Shown here: positions 7,740-16,818 of the stretch, piece after piece
Numbering within the stretch: position 1 is the first letter of the stretch
Layout of the letters: each line of letters opens with the position of its first letter
Assembly: GCF_012295525.1 (NCBI RefSeq)
Contig: NZ_CP051167.1
Span: forward strand, 2,542,001-2,606,000
Source: Oxynema aestuarii AP17
Lineage (GTDB): Bacteria; Cyanobacteriota; Cyanobacteriia; Cyanobacteriales; Laspinemataceae
Reading direction: 5' to 3'
DNA length: 64,000 nucleotides
The notes under the pieces: model-generated
Told to the model about the DNA's origin: nothing
Seen by the model: only the letters and a program-made list of their open reading frames with translations
The model's database searches: none
Translations under genes and position numbers: made by a program

Positions 7740-8795
7740 ATGTCGCTGCCGACGATCGTCACTGGAATGCACCGTTCGGGGACTTCCCTAACGGCATCTT
7801 TTATTAAAGCGATTGGGGTCGATTTCGGAGACAATCTCCTCGAAGGCGATCGCTTCAATCAAAAAGGGTATTTTGAAGATGTAGACTTTCTGGAATTCCA
7901 GCGATCGGTCTTGCAAAAAAGCTGCGATCGCACCGATCCGGGATGGCACGATTGGGGCTGGACGCAACAAGAAACCCTCGATCGCCGCCAATTTAAAAAG
8001 TACGAACTAGAGGCGCGATCGCTGATTGAAAACCGTCCCCAAAATGGCGTTTGGGGATGGAAAGATCCGCGCACCACTTTAATGCTCGACTTTTGGCATC
8101 AACTGTTACCAGAAGCGCGCTACCTATTCGTCTATCGCCAGCCTTGGGATGTTGCCGATTCCATTTTACGCCTCAATAGCGCCATTTTTTCCGAACATCC
8201 CGACTACGCCCTCAAAGCTTGGGCATATTACAACCGCCACTTACTTCAATTTTATCAAGAACACCGCGATCGCTGCATTTTATTTAATATTAATTCCGTT
8301 TTGCAACAGCCGGAACGCTTAGTTGAGTTGTTAGAAGATAAGCTCAATTTTAAGCTGGAACGGCGCGATCGTCAGCGTGTCTTTCAACAGGTGTTTCACC
8401 CCGACTTATTTAAACAACTCGATCCGGGTCATCCTTTCGTCCAACTCCTGCGAACCCAACTCCCAGAATACGAGCAATTGTTGCAAGAGTTAGACCGCAA
8501 CGCCGATATTCCTAGCCCCTTTTTCCAGGTTGCCATGCCGACAGAAACCCCCTTGGAAAAATCGGCGATGCTGCTGCACTATCGCACCTTAAAAGCGCAA
8601 ATGCACCAGCAAGCGATCGCCCACCAATGGGAACAAGAGAAACAGCAATTACACGTACATATTGCCCAGAGAGAGGCGGAATTAGCCGCCGTCAAAGGGT
8701 CGCGAACCTGGAGAGCAAAAGAAAAGGTTTTTCAAGTTAAAGAGGCGATCGCCAGTAAATTATCCGTGAATTTATTCGCGAACGGTAAAGCGTGA
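7740..8795 (+). CDS. Sulfotransferase-family protein with a C-terminal coiled-coil tail
   Basis: 351 residues from the ATG at 7740 (an in-frame TTG lies two codons earlier). The N-terminus carries the PAPS-binding 5'-phosphosulfate loop TGMHRSGTSLT (8-18), and YRQPWDVADSILR later in the chain fits the 3'-phosphate binding segment. Such enzymes transfer sulfate from PAPS to sugars. The last 70 residues form a coiled coil ending in a basic/aromatic tail (AAVKGSRTWRAKEKVFQVK) that matches the tail of the next gene's product. Its stop overlaps the next start (GTGA), so the two are translationally coupled. It is the first gene of a glycan-modification island. The exact acceptor is unknown. Confidence 0.82.
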   Translation: MSLPTIVTGMHRSGTSLTASFIKAIGVDFGDNLLEGDRFNQKGYFEDVDFLEFQRSVLQKSCDRTDPGWHDWGWTQQETLDRRQFKKYELEARSLIENRPQNGVWGWKDPRTTLMLDFWHQLLPEARYLFVYRQPWDVADSILRLNSAIFSEHPDYALKAWAYYNRHLLQFYQEHRDRCILFNINSVLQQPERLVELLEDKLNFKLERRDRQRVFQQVFHPDLFKQLDPGHPFVQLLRTQLPEYEQLLQELDRNADIPSPFFQVAMPTETPLEKSAMLLHYRTLKAQMHQQAIAHQWEQEKQQLHVHIAQREAELAAVKGSRTWRAKEKVFQVKEAIASKLSVNLFANGKA

Positions 8796-10180
8796 AAGGG
8801 AAGAAAATCACCGTGGTTGAGGAACGCCAAGATCTCGAAATTCAAGTTTCGGTTATTATTCCTTGTTTCAATCAAGGAGAATATCTTTTAGAGGCGATCG
8901 CCAGCGTCGAAAGCTGTCAGGACTCCGTCTGGGAAATCGTTATCGTCAACGACGGTTCTACCGACGAAAAAACCCAAAAGGTCTTGAGTTATTTAAAACA
9001 ACAAGGCTATCGAATTATTGACAGCGACAATCGAGGATTAGCCGCCGCCCGCAATTTGGCGATCGAACAGGCGAACGGGGACTATATTTTACCCTTAGAT
9101 TCGGATAATCGGATTAAAGCGGAATATATCCCGCGATCGCTCGAAATTCTCGAAGACTCTCCCGAAATTGGCATTGTTTACAGTTGGGCGGAAATCTTCG
9201 GCGAAGAAAACGGAATTCGCGAAGTTCCTCCCTTCGATATCAATCGCTTGATGCGGGGGAATTATATCGATGCTTGCGCCGTTTTCCGCAAAGCCGTTTG
9301 GCAAGATTGTGGCGGTTTTGACTCGCAGATTCCCGAACAATTGGGTTATGAAGATTGGGATTTCTGGTTGGGGGCGGCGGAAAAAGGCTGGCAGTTTGCT
9401 TGCATTGAAGAAGCTTTATTTGAGTATCGCTTTCGTCCGGACTCGATGGTGAGTCGCTGCAATATTCCCGAAAATCGCAAACAATTGTTTCGCTATATTT
9501 GTGCCAAACATATCGGCTTATATGCGAGCAACTTTGCCAATGTTTTTGCAGAAATAGAATGCGATAAACTTAAAGAAGAAGAGAAAGTTGAAGATCTCGA
9601 AGAACGATTAGCACAAACCCAGGTAAAATTAGAGTTCTGCGAGTCTTTGCTGGCAGAATCTGAGGCAAAATTAAGGGCGATCGCCAGTCACGAGAACAGT
9701 GTAAAACGAGAAAGTCGGCAGTTAGAGAGTCAACTCAAACAAGAACGAGAACAAAACGATCGTTTAAGTTTAGAACTGGAACAATTGCGCGATCGCCTGC
9801 GAGTAACTCAAAGTAATTTAGCGGCGGAAACCCAAACCCTAGAAAGATTACAGCGATCGCACCAAGAAGAATGCGATCGTCTCAAACACAGCCACGAACA
9901 AACCCAAAATGAGTTAGAACGACAACTCGAAGACCTGCGGCGATCGCACCAACAACAACTCGAACAAACCAAGAATGATTTCAAAATTCAAATTGATAGC
10001 CAAGCGAAGAATTTTGAACGCACTCAAACCGACTTAACCACCCACATCCATCAACTTCAATTTCAAGTCGAACACGCCCATCTTGAAATTGAAGCGATGA
10101 AAACCAGTAAGTTTTGGAAACTGAGAACCCAGTGGTTTAAGTTAAAAAAAAAGTTGGGTGGGGCGAAAGAGAACATCTAA
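8792..10180 (+). CDS. Family 2 glycosyltransferase with a long coiled-coil C-terminus
   Basis: A 462-residue protein starting with GTG overlapping the previous stop. Residues 18-225 form a GT-A domain: SVIIPCFNQGEYL, VNDGSTD and the metal-binding DSD at 103-105, followed by YEDWDFWL as acceptor-site segment. Residues 258-440 are a long, highly charged coiled coil, ending in AMKTSKFWKLRTQWFKLKKK. This tail resembles the end of the upstream sulfotransferase. The coiled coil contains many HIP1-derived RDRL/RSH segments. The role is sugar transfer during synthesis of an extracellular or surface polysaccharide; donor and acceptor are not predictable. Confidence 0.85.
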   Translation: MKGKKITVVEERQDLEIQVSVIIPCFNQGEYLLEAIASVESCQDSVWEIVIVNDGSTDEKTQKVLSYLKQQGYRIIDSDNRGLAAARNLAIEQANGDYILPLDSDNRIKAEYIPRSLEILEDSPEIGIVYSWAEIFGEENGIREVPPFDINRLMRGNYIDACAVFRKAVWQDCGGFDSQIPEQLGYEDWDFWLGAAEKGWQFACIEEALFEYRFRPDSMVSRCNIPENRKQLFRYICAKHIGLYASNFANVFAEIECDKLKEEEKVEDLEERLAQTQVKLEFCESLLAESEAKLRAIASHENSVKRESRQLESQLKQEREQNDRLSLELEQLRDRLRVTQSNLAAETQTLERLQRSHQEECDRLKHSHEQTQNELERQLEDLRRSHQQQLEQTKNDFKIQIDSQAKNFERTQTDLTTHIHQLQFQVEHAHLEIEAMKTSKFWKLRTQWFKLKKKLGGAKENI

Positions 10181-10278
10181 ATCGAGAACATCCCCATTTA
10201 GAAACCCCTCCTTCGCCCCTTTCCCCCGGTTCCGACTCCTCCACCTCTGACGGTCCCTCTCACCTTAACGAACCTCTA

Positions 10279-12156
10279 ATGCTGCGAAATTCTTTTGCGC
10301 GATCGCCCGAACAACTCATCCGTCTCCAGCGATTGTCCAAACGGTTTTACGAGTCTTGGAAAACCAAAGGAACCCGCTACGCTTTAGCCCGAGTTTTTAA
10401 AAAACTTTACTACAAATTAGACGAAACCCCCCTACCGAGTCAGGGCGCCCCCGAAGTCGCCCATCCCCTCCACGACTATCACTATTGGTTAAGTCAAAAC
10501 TCCGCCCGGGCAGCCGATTTACGGCAAAAATCACAAACATTTAAAGTTTTTCCCTACCAGCCCTTAATTAGCATTTTAATGCCCGTTTACAATCCCCCAG
10601 AACGGTTCTTGAGAACGGCTTTAGATTCAGTTTTGGATCAAGTTTATCCGAACTGGGAATTGTGCATCGCCGATGACGCTTCTAGCGAAGAGTATATTAA
10701 AAACGTCCTCGAAGAATATGCCGAAAAAGATTCCCGAATTAAAGTCACCTTCCGGGAGAAAAACGGTCATATTTCCGCCGCTTCTAACACCGCTTTAGAC
10801 ATGGCAACTGGGGAATATGTCGCCTTGTTAGACCACGACGACATGCTCAATGCAGATGCCCTTTATGAAGTCGCATTAATGCTCAATCTTCATCCGGAAG
10901 CCGATATGATTTATTCCGATGAAGATAAAGTTGACGACAACAATCAATTACGCGATCCGTTCTTTAAACCCGATTGGTGTCCCGATTCGTTTTTATCGAG
11001 AATGTACACCTGTCATTTGGGAACTTATCGGCGATCGCTCGTCAATGAAATTGGTGGGTTTCGGGTCGGATTTGAAGGATCTCAAGATTACGATTTAGTC
11101 TTGAGATTTACAGAAAAAACTGATAAAATTTACCATATTCCTAAAATTTTATATCACTGGCGCATTCACTCGCAATCCACCGCCAGCGAGTTAGAAAATA
11201 AGAGTTACGCCACCGATGCCGCATTTCGGGCGATCGCCGAAGCCTTAGAAAGACGAGGCGAACCCGGACGGGTGGAAGCGACCGAAGGCGGACACGCGAT
11301 CGTTCGTTATCATATTCAAGATTATCGCTTAGTTACGGTCATTATTCCGACCCGAAATTATGGCAGTACCCTCAATACTTGTCTGACCTCTATATTTGAA
11401 AAAACGACCTATCCCAATTACGAAGTTCTGGTCATTGATAACGGCAGTACTGAACCGGAAACCTTAGAAGTTTTCAACAAATGGAAGGCGAAAGAACCCG
11501 ATCGCTTCCGTTGCGAACAACTCGATATTCCCTTCAATTTTTCCAAGATTAACAACTACGCCGTCACCCAAGCAAAGGGCGACTATCTCCTCTTTTTAAA
11601 TAACGATACGGAGGCGATCGATCCCGACTGGATGACTGCGATGGTCGAACAAGTCCAACGCCCTTCCATTGGGGCCGTGGGCGCCTTATTATTGTATCCC
11701 GATTCGACCATTCAACACGCCGGGGTTGTGATCGGTTTGGGCGGGGTCGCCGGACACAGCCACAAGAATTTTCCCTCTGGGGTTCCGGGCTATTATTTCC
11801 AACTGAAAACAGTCAATAATTACTCGGCAGTCACTGCAGCTTGTTTGATGTGTCGGCGGGAAGTTTTTGAGGAAATTGGCGGGTTTGAAGAAGAAAACCT
11901 TAAAATTGCCTTTAACGATGTCGATTTATGTTTGAAAATGGTAGAAAAAGGGTATCGAAACCTGTATTTACCCCACGTAGTTCTCTACCATTACGAGTCA
12001 AAAAGTCGCGGGTTTGAAGACACTCCAGAAAAAATCACGCGGTTTTCTCAAGAAATTGAGTATATGCGCGAAAAGTGGAAAACTATTATCGACCACGACC
12101 CGTGTTACAGCCCCAATTTAACGAGGGATCGCGAAGATTACAGTATTAATTTGTAA
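10279..12156 (+). CDS. Bifunctional protein with two family 2 glycosyltransferase domains
   Basis: 625 residues with two GT-A domains. The first, at about 95-310, begins ISILMPVYNPPERF and has the LLDHDDMLN metal site near 190. The second, at about 350-600, begins VTVIIPTRNYGSTL and has LFLNNDTEAI near 445 as metal site, with NDVDLCLKM following. Tandem GT2 proteins of this size build O-antigen, rhamnan or exopolysaccharide backbones. The N-terminal 60 residues are basic and helical. It follows the coiled-coil glycosyltransferase by about 100 bases in the same direction, so it probably belongs to the same operon. Confidence 0.88.
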   Translation: MLRNSFARSPEQLIRLQRLSKRFYESWKTKGTRYALARVFKKLYYKLDETPLPSQGAPEVAHPLHDYHYWLSQNSARAADLRQKSQTFKVFPYQPLISILMPVYNPPERFLRTALDSVLDQVYPNWELCIADDASSEEYIKNVLEEYAEKDSRIKVTFREKNGHISAASNTALDMATGEYVALLDHDDMLNADALYEVALMLNLHPEADMIYSDEDKVDDNNQLRDPFFKPDWCPDSFLSRMYTCHLGTYRRSLVNEIGGFRVGFEGSQDYDLVLRFTEKTDKIYHIPKILYHWRIHSQSTASELENKSYATDAAFRAIAEALERRGEPGRVEATEGGHAIVRYHIQDYRLVTVIIPTRNYGSTLNTCLTSIFEKTTYPNYEVLVIDNGSTEPETLEVFNKWKAKEPDRFRCEQLDIPFNFSKINNYAVTQAKGDYLLFLNNDTEAIDPDWMTAMVEQVQRPSIGAVGALLLYPDSTIQHAGVVIGLGGVAGHSHKNFPSGVPGYYFQLKTVNNYSAVTAACLMCRREVFEEIGGFEEENLKIAFNDVDLCLKMVEKGYRNLYLPHVVLYHYESKSRGFEDTPEKITRFSQEIEYMREKWKTIIDHDPCYSPNLTRDREDYSINL

Positions 12157-12265
12157 TTAATTTGTCACTTAAGTAATTGCCTCAGTTGGTTATTTGTTCG
12201 TTATCCGTTCTTTATCCGTCGATCGCGGGTAGGATGAGTATCCTACCCCTAAATTTTCCAAAAAT

Positions 12266-13012
12266 ATGCCTGATTTTCTCATTATTGGCGCCCAAAAATG
12301 TGGGACAACTTCTCTGTATCACTATCTGGTACAACATCCGAAAATTATTCCGGCGAGACAGAAAGAAGTTCATTTTTTTGACCTCAATTTTGACCGAGGT
12401 TTAGAGTGGTATGCAGCGCAGTTTTTTCCGGAAAGCTATGAAGATGGAAGGCTGACGGGAGAGGCGAGTCCTTACTATGTTTTTCATCCTTTAGTGGCGA
12501 AGCGAGTTTACAATACTTTTCCTAAGATTAAACTGATTTTATTATTAAGAGATCCGATCGATCGCGCCTGGTCTCATTACCATCACGAGGTTCGTTGGGG
12601 ATTTGAATCGTTGTCTTTTGAAGAGGCGATCGCCTCCGAACCGGAAAGATTGGCTGGGGAAGAAGAAAAGATGCGCGACGATCCGCATTATTACAGTTAC
12701 AATCACCAACATTATACTTATTTAGCGCGGGGAATTTATGCCGAACAAATAGCCGAATGGTTACAGTATTTCGATCGCGATCGTATGCTCATTCTCAAAA
12801 GTGAAGAATTATCAACCCATCCCGATCGAATCATGCGAAGAACTTGCGAGTTTTTAGGGGTAAAGGCGATCGCCGTCGATGCGTCCACCCAATATAACTC
12901 TGGGGAATATTCCCAAATCCTCGAAAAATATCGACAAGAATTAGCAGCCTATTTCTACCCCCACAACCGACGCTTAAAAGAAGAATTTGGAATTGATTTT
13001 TATTCCAATTAA
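12266..13012 (+). CDS. Heparan-sulfate-type sulfotransferase domain protein
   Basis: 248 residues, almost entirely a sulfotransferase domain. The N-terminal PAPS loop reads IIGAQKCGTTSLYHYL (6-21). The conserved catalytic-region segment KEVHFFD follows near 38, and the 3'-phosphate segment reads LILLLRDPIDRAWSHYHHE (about 92-110). This pattern is that of the NodH/heparan sulfate N-deacetylase sulfotransferase group, which sulfate oligosaccharides. Unlike the first sulfotransferase of the island it has no coiled-coil tail. Two sulfotransferases among glycosyltransferases suggest a sulfated polysaccharide or glycolipid. No PAPS synthesis gene lies in the window. Confidence 0.88.
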   Translation: MPDFLIIGAQKCGTTSLYHYLVQHPKIIPARQKEVHFFDLNFDRGLEWYAAQFFPESYEDGRLTGEASPYYVFHPLVAKRVYNTFPKIKLILLLRDPIDRAWSHYHHEVRWGFESLSFEEAIASEPERLAGEEEKMRDDPHYYSYNHQHYTYLARGIYAEQIAEWLQYFDRDRMLILKSEELSTHPDRIMRRTCEFLGVKAIAVDASTQYNSGEYSQILEKYRQELAAYFYPHNRRLKEEFGIDFYSN

Positions 13013-13163
13013 TACGGAATTTTTCGATCGATAGAGGGGCAAATTACGATAAAATATGAGATTGGGGGAATGGGGCGATCGCGTGGGGGCGATCGCGAAA
13101 ATTGCTAAAATTAGGCCAGACTCGCGATCCAAACATTATTTGTTGCACTCAATCCGTAAGGTG

Positions 13164-13904
13164 ATGGAACATTCTCAAGAAGGGTATAAAGAAGGCATCG
13201 ATTACGAAGGAACCTGGGATGCTTATGCGAAAGCCTGGCAAAACTTGCACCCAGACTTGAAACATATTGGCGATGAATGGATCGGTCAAGGGGCTGGGGC
13301 CGCCCAATCTTTGGCCGAATACGAAGCATTGATCGAACAGAAATTTATTGCTTCTTATATCAAGCCGAATGAGAAAGTTTTAGAAATAGGAATTGGCGGA
13401 GGAAAAACAAGCGCTTTACTGCTCAAACATTGCCAGGAATTAGTCTGTGCGGATATCTCGCGGGAAATGCTCGACGCGACGCGATCGCGTTTGGGCGAAG
13501 ATCGCATCAGCTACGTCAAACTCGACGGAATAAGCCTCGATCCGATTCCCGATGCTTCCATCGATGTCTGTTTTTGTTACGATACGATGGTGCATTTAGA
13601 ACCGCGAGATATTTTTAATTATTTAACCCAAATCCCCCGAAAACTACGGGGCGATCGCCGCCTTTGTGTCTTCCATCATACCAATATTCTCAGCGAATTG
13701 GGCTGGAAAAAATTTGCCAGTGAATGGCAATTCAACTTGATGGGAAAACGACACGGTTCTTCATTTTCCGTGATGACCGATAACATCATGGAACAATTTT
13801 TAACCCGACTCGACTATCAAATTATTCTCAAAGATCGTCAATCGGTTCCTCGCGATTGTGTCTGGATTTGTCAAGCCCCCAAAACGGTCAATTTACCGGA
13901 ATAA
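13164..13904 (+). CDS. SAM-dependent class I methyltransferase
   Basis: 246 residues from the ATG at 13164. An upstream in-frame ATG at 13056 would add a segment made mostly of HIP1 octamers and was judged non-coding. The SAM-binding motif I is KVLEIGIGGGKTS, followed by an acidic residue at the end of strand 2 (LVCADIS) and by DVCFCYDTMVHL as motif for strand 4. The N-terminal part (YEGTWDAYAKAWQN) is common in small-molecule and sugar methyltransferases. Placed between a sulfotransferase and a GT4 enzyme, it probably methylates a sugar of the same glycan. The substrate is inferred from context only. Confidence 0.8.
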   Translation: MEHSQEGYKEGIDYEGTWDAYAKAWQNLHPDLKHIGDEWIGQGAGAAQSLAEYEALIEQKFIASYIKPNEKVLEIGIGGGKTSALLLKHCQELVCADISREMLDATRSRLGEDRISYVKLDGISLDPIPDASIDVCFCYDTMVHLEPRDIFNYLTQIPRKLRGDRRLCVFHHTNILSELGWKKFASEWQFNLMGKRHGSSFSVMTDNIMEQFLTRLDYQIILKDRQSVPRDCVWICQAPKTVNLPE

Positions 13905-13928
13905 AAGACTGAATTGAGACCGACGAGA

Positions 13929-13951
13929 ATCCTTGTCCCTCCGACAAGGAT
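13929..13951 (+). terminator. Hairpin after the methyltransferase gene
   Basis: A perfect nine-base stem (ATCCTTGTC and GACAAGGAT) with a five-base loop lies 24 bases after the stop. No T-tract follows, so termination would be weak or factor-dependent. Confidence 0.4.
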
Positions 13952-14022
13952 CGCCACTCCCGAGGACAACGAGCATTTGGGCGATCGTCGGAAAACGATC
14001 TAGACTCGACCGACTTCTTTTA

Positions 14023-14055
14023 TTCTAAAATTTAACCTCTAAAATCTAAACTCTA
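14023..14055. repeat. AT-rich heptamer repeat (STRR type)
   Basis: Imperfect copies of the CTAAAAT/CTCTAAA unit, the complement of the heptamer found after the mrp operon. It sits immediately upstream of the GT4 gene and could overlap its promoter. Confidence 0.7.
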
Positions 14056-14066
14056 CTTCTGTCACA

Positions 14067-15311
14067 ATGCGCGTTCTCTTTCTGCATCCGAATTTTCCAG
14101 CTCAATATCGCCACGTCGCCACTGTTCTCGGTCACGATCCTAAAAATCAAGTCGTTTTCGGGACGAAAAACGAACGTCCCGAATGGAAAATTCCGGGGGT
14201 CAAAAAAGCATTATTCAATCCCAGTCGCGACCCCCACCCGGGAACGCATCATTACGTCCGTCCTCTCGAAAGTGCGGTGTTGTACGGACAAGCTGTGTTT
14301 AGAATGGCGGACCAACTCAAAGAACAAGGCTTCGTCCCCGATGTCATTTGCGGTCACTCGGGATGGGGACCGACATTGTTCGTTAAAGATGCCTTTCCCG
14401 GCGTTCCTTTATTGTGTTATTTCGAGTGGTTTTATCACGCCTACGGTTCCGATGCCAATTTCGATCCGTCGGACCCACTTTCGATTGACGACGTGGCCCG
14501 AATTCGGATTAAAAATGCACCGATTTTAGTCGATTTATATTCTTGCGATTGGGGATTGTCGCCGACATACTGGCAGCGATCGCAATTTCCGCCGGAATTT
14601 CAAAGTAAAATTTCGGTCATGCACGATGGGGTCGATACGGACTATTTTAAACCCAATCCCGGCACAAAATTAGTATTACCCAATCTCGATTTATCCCATG
14701 TGGATGAATTGGTCACTTATGTGGCCCGTGGAATGGAACCCTATCGCGGTTTTCCCGAGTTTATCGAATCGGTGGCTTACATTCAAGAACGGCGTCCGAA
14801 TTGTCATGTAGTGGTTGTCGGTTCCGATCGCGTTTGCTATGGAAAATCCCTGCCGGATGGCAAATCTTATAAAGAACACATGCTCGAAAAAGTGCCGTTA
14901 GATTTATCGCGAGTTCACTTTGTCGGTGCCCTACCTTACGGTCAATATTTGAAAGTGATTCAAGCGTCTCAAGCGCATATTTATTTAACCCGTCCCTTCG
15001 TTTTATCTTGGTCGATGATCGAGTCTTTATCGACGGGATGTTTGGTGATTGGTTCGGATACGCAACCCGTCCGCGAGGTCATCGAACATGGTAAAAATGG
15101 GTTGTTAGCCGATTTCTTTTCGCCGAAAGAAATTGCCGATCGCGTCGATGAAGTCATGGACCATCCCGACCGCATGGCCGAGTTACGTAAAAATGCGCGC
15201 GAAACTGTATTAGAACGCTATGCGCTCAAGGATTTGGTGTTTCGCCACATTCAGTTAATTGAAGATGTAGCGAATGGGGTTTTAAGTAGCCATGAATTTA
15301 AAGTCAGTTAA
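14067..15311 (+). CDS. Family 4 glycosyltransferase
   Basis: 414 residues with GT-B fold features. The N-terminus reads MRVLFLHPNFPAQYRHVA; the middle shows VDTDYFKPN, the usual end of the N-terminal domain. The donor-binding domain has VTYVARGMEPYRGFPEFIES near 220, then VVVVGSDR and the late segment of the E-x7-E type (SWSMIESLSTGCLVIGSDTQPVRE, given in part). The initial segment resembles glycosyltransferases of the group sometimes paired with O-linked or secondary-metabolite glycosylation. A strong terminator follows, so it ends the island. Donor and acceptor cannot be told. Confidence 0.88.
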   Translation: MRVLFLHPNFPAQYRHVATVLGHDPKNQVVFGTKNERPEWKIPGVKKALFNPSRDPHPGTHHYVRPLESAVLYGQAVFRMADQLKEQGFVPDVICGHSGWGPTLFVKDAFPGVPLLCYFEWFYHAYGSDANFDPSDPLSIDDVARIRIKNAPILVDLYSCDWGLSPTYWQRSQFPPEFQSKISVMHDGVDTDYFKPNPGTKLVLPNLDLSHVDELVTYVARGMEPYRGFPEFIESVAYIQERRPNCHVVVVGSDRVCYGKSLPDGKSYKEHMLEKVPLDLSRVHFVGALPYGQYLKVIQASQAHIYLTRPFVLSWSMIESLSTGCLVIGSDTQPVREVIEHGKNGLLADFFSPKEIADRVDEVMDHPDRMAELRKNARETVLERYALKDLVFRHIQLIEDVANGVLSSHEFKVS

Positions 15312-15331
15312 CGGTTAAACTAAACACGCTA

Positions 15332-15371
15332 AAACCCGATTGAAAGTCGGTTAATCCTTTCAATCGGGTTT
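15332..15371 (+). terminator. Strong intrinsic-type hairpin after the glycan island
   Basis: A perfect 15-base stem (AAACCCGATTGAAAG with its complement) and a ten-base loop begin 21 bases after the GT4 stop. The right arm ends in TTT and the stem is A/T at its base, so it can end transcripts in both directions. Confidence 0.75.
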
Positions 15372-15472
15372 GACGGAAAACGAGGTTGGATTGCAATAGC
15401 TGGAGTAATGGAATAAAATCTTTCTGTACCGTCGAATGGTCTCTAAAATGATTGAAGGGACTCGCTCAAGGT

Positions 15473-15952
15473 TCAAGCGGAAGAGCGACGGTCTAGGGAA
15501 CAGGAGGCGTATTGACTGCCAATTTGGAGGCGGAAGTGTTGGGCGTAAGTGACCGACTCATCCCATGTATTGAGTTCGAGTTGCACGGCGGGATACTCGG
15601 GTTGCCGGGGCGAGTCTCGTTCGCTGTTATACTCGTTAAAGAAATGATTGAATTCGCGAGGGGGATATTGCATGATTCTGGGGATAATCACTTGCAGTCC
15701 TTCGTGAATTAAGGATTCTATTTTGAGCATTTCCGTGCGAGAGGCTCTCAGTTCCATTTTAGCCGGGGACTGTTCGTCGGTAACGACGTAAAGATTAGAA
15801 ATCCGACTGAGAACGTAGGCGACGAGTTCGAGGGATAACTGAGAATCCTCCGAAGCGGTTCGATAAAGATTGTAAGGGGAACTCGATAAGGTTTTTTCGA
15901 CTTCCTGGCAAACAATCGGGAAGGTTAAGTTAACAATTTTTTCAGCCATCAT
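15473..15952 (-). CDS. ComFB-family protein, probable c-di-GMP receptor
   Basis: 159 residues resembling late-competence protein ComFB, best seen in SLELVAYVLSRISNLYVVT (about 39-57), which matches the family pattern for the segment D/E-x-V-A-Y-x-L-N-x-L-x-P-x-Y. Cyanobacterial ComFB proteins (CdgR) have been shown to bind c-di-GMP and influence cell size and natural competence through type IV pili. Here the protein has a longer C-terminal part (about 95-159) with a Pro/Arg-rich stretch and many charged residues. It lies alone, divergent from deoC and convergent with the glycan island. Function by homology only. Confidence 0.72.
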   Translation of the reverse strand: MMAEKIVNLTFPIVCQEVEKTLSSSPYNLYRTASEDSQLSLELVAYVLSRISNLYVVTDEQSPAKMELRASRTEMLKIESLIHEGLQVIIPRIMQYPPREFNHFFNEYNSERDSPRQPEYPAVQLELNTWDESVTYAQHFRLQIGSQYASCSLDRRSSA

Positions 15953-16818
15953 TAGAACTACTTAATTGCGTGAATTCAGATTTTAAAACGCCAGAAAACT
16001 GACCCGTTGAATGAAAATCCAAGAGTCGAAAAACAAGAAATAGGCGGTTCGGTAAGGTTGCCGATTTTCTGAAATTTGGAGAGGGCCGCGATGGGGGAGG
16101 CTTATGGAGCAAGTCTCGGTCAGTTTAGGTACGGATGGGGTGGGTTCCCCTGTTGAGGGAAACAAGGGGTTGTGCGAGAGTACCTCATCATCTGGAGAAG
16201 TGCAATAAAGTCCGACGATCGCCTGAGTTCGCCCTACAGTTATCCACTTTAAATTTTATCAAAGCTTTCCCAAGAAAAAACCGATTTTTTTATTAACATT
16301 TGGCTCCCTCGACCCTAGCTTTTTAATAATTCGAGTTAGAGGTTAAAGTTTTTCAAAACTTTGTGATGTTTATTGATACAGTTGGCTTCAGTGACTGTAA
16401 GGGGCGATCGCCCGCGAGTTCGGGGCGATCGCGCGAAAAAATTCCGAGTCGAACATTAATCTTTTCTTTAAATTCTGCGGGAAGGAGCGGAGCGATCGAA
16501 GGTAGATAGGCAGCATCGAGGTTCGGCTTTTGAGAGCTGGGCGATCGCCCAAAGATAGCCGAGTAGGAGGGTAAACTCGTGGCTGTAGGATGGAGAAACC
16601 AATGACAAATGCAGATCGAAATCGAGTAAATTTTGCATCGTCTTAGAGATCGCTTGAGTTTGAAGTGGGCGGCTTCCAGAGTCGGACTCTGGCATCCCCT
16701 TAACGAAGCGTGGCACAAATGACGAGGAGAATTATCCGGCGATCGCCCGCCCTTGCGGGAAGAGTTTAAGTTTTATTAAAATTTCCGTAAAAACCCAGAC
16801 TTATTAAACCCCAAACCA
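15953..16818. other. Long intergenic region without a recognised gene
   Basis: About 870 bases between the divergent comFB-like gene and deoC. It holds several HIP1 octamers and an eight-base perfect palindrome (AAAGTTTT/AAAACTTT, 16345-16362). Reading frames here are short and built from HIP1 segments. It must contain both promoters. No RNA gene was recognised. Confidence 0.6.

Noticed and set aside
13056-13163. Longer N-terminus of the methyltransferase
   Set aside because: The stretch is dominated by two HIP1 octamers and lacks family similarity; the ATG at 13164 fits better.
16353-16718. Possible small gene before deoC
   Set aside because: The translation comes largely from HIP1 octamers and has no start signal or recognisable pattern.
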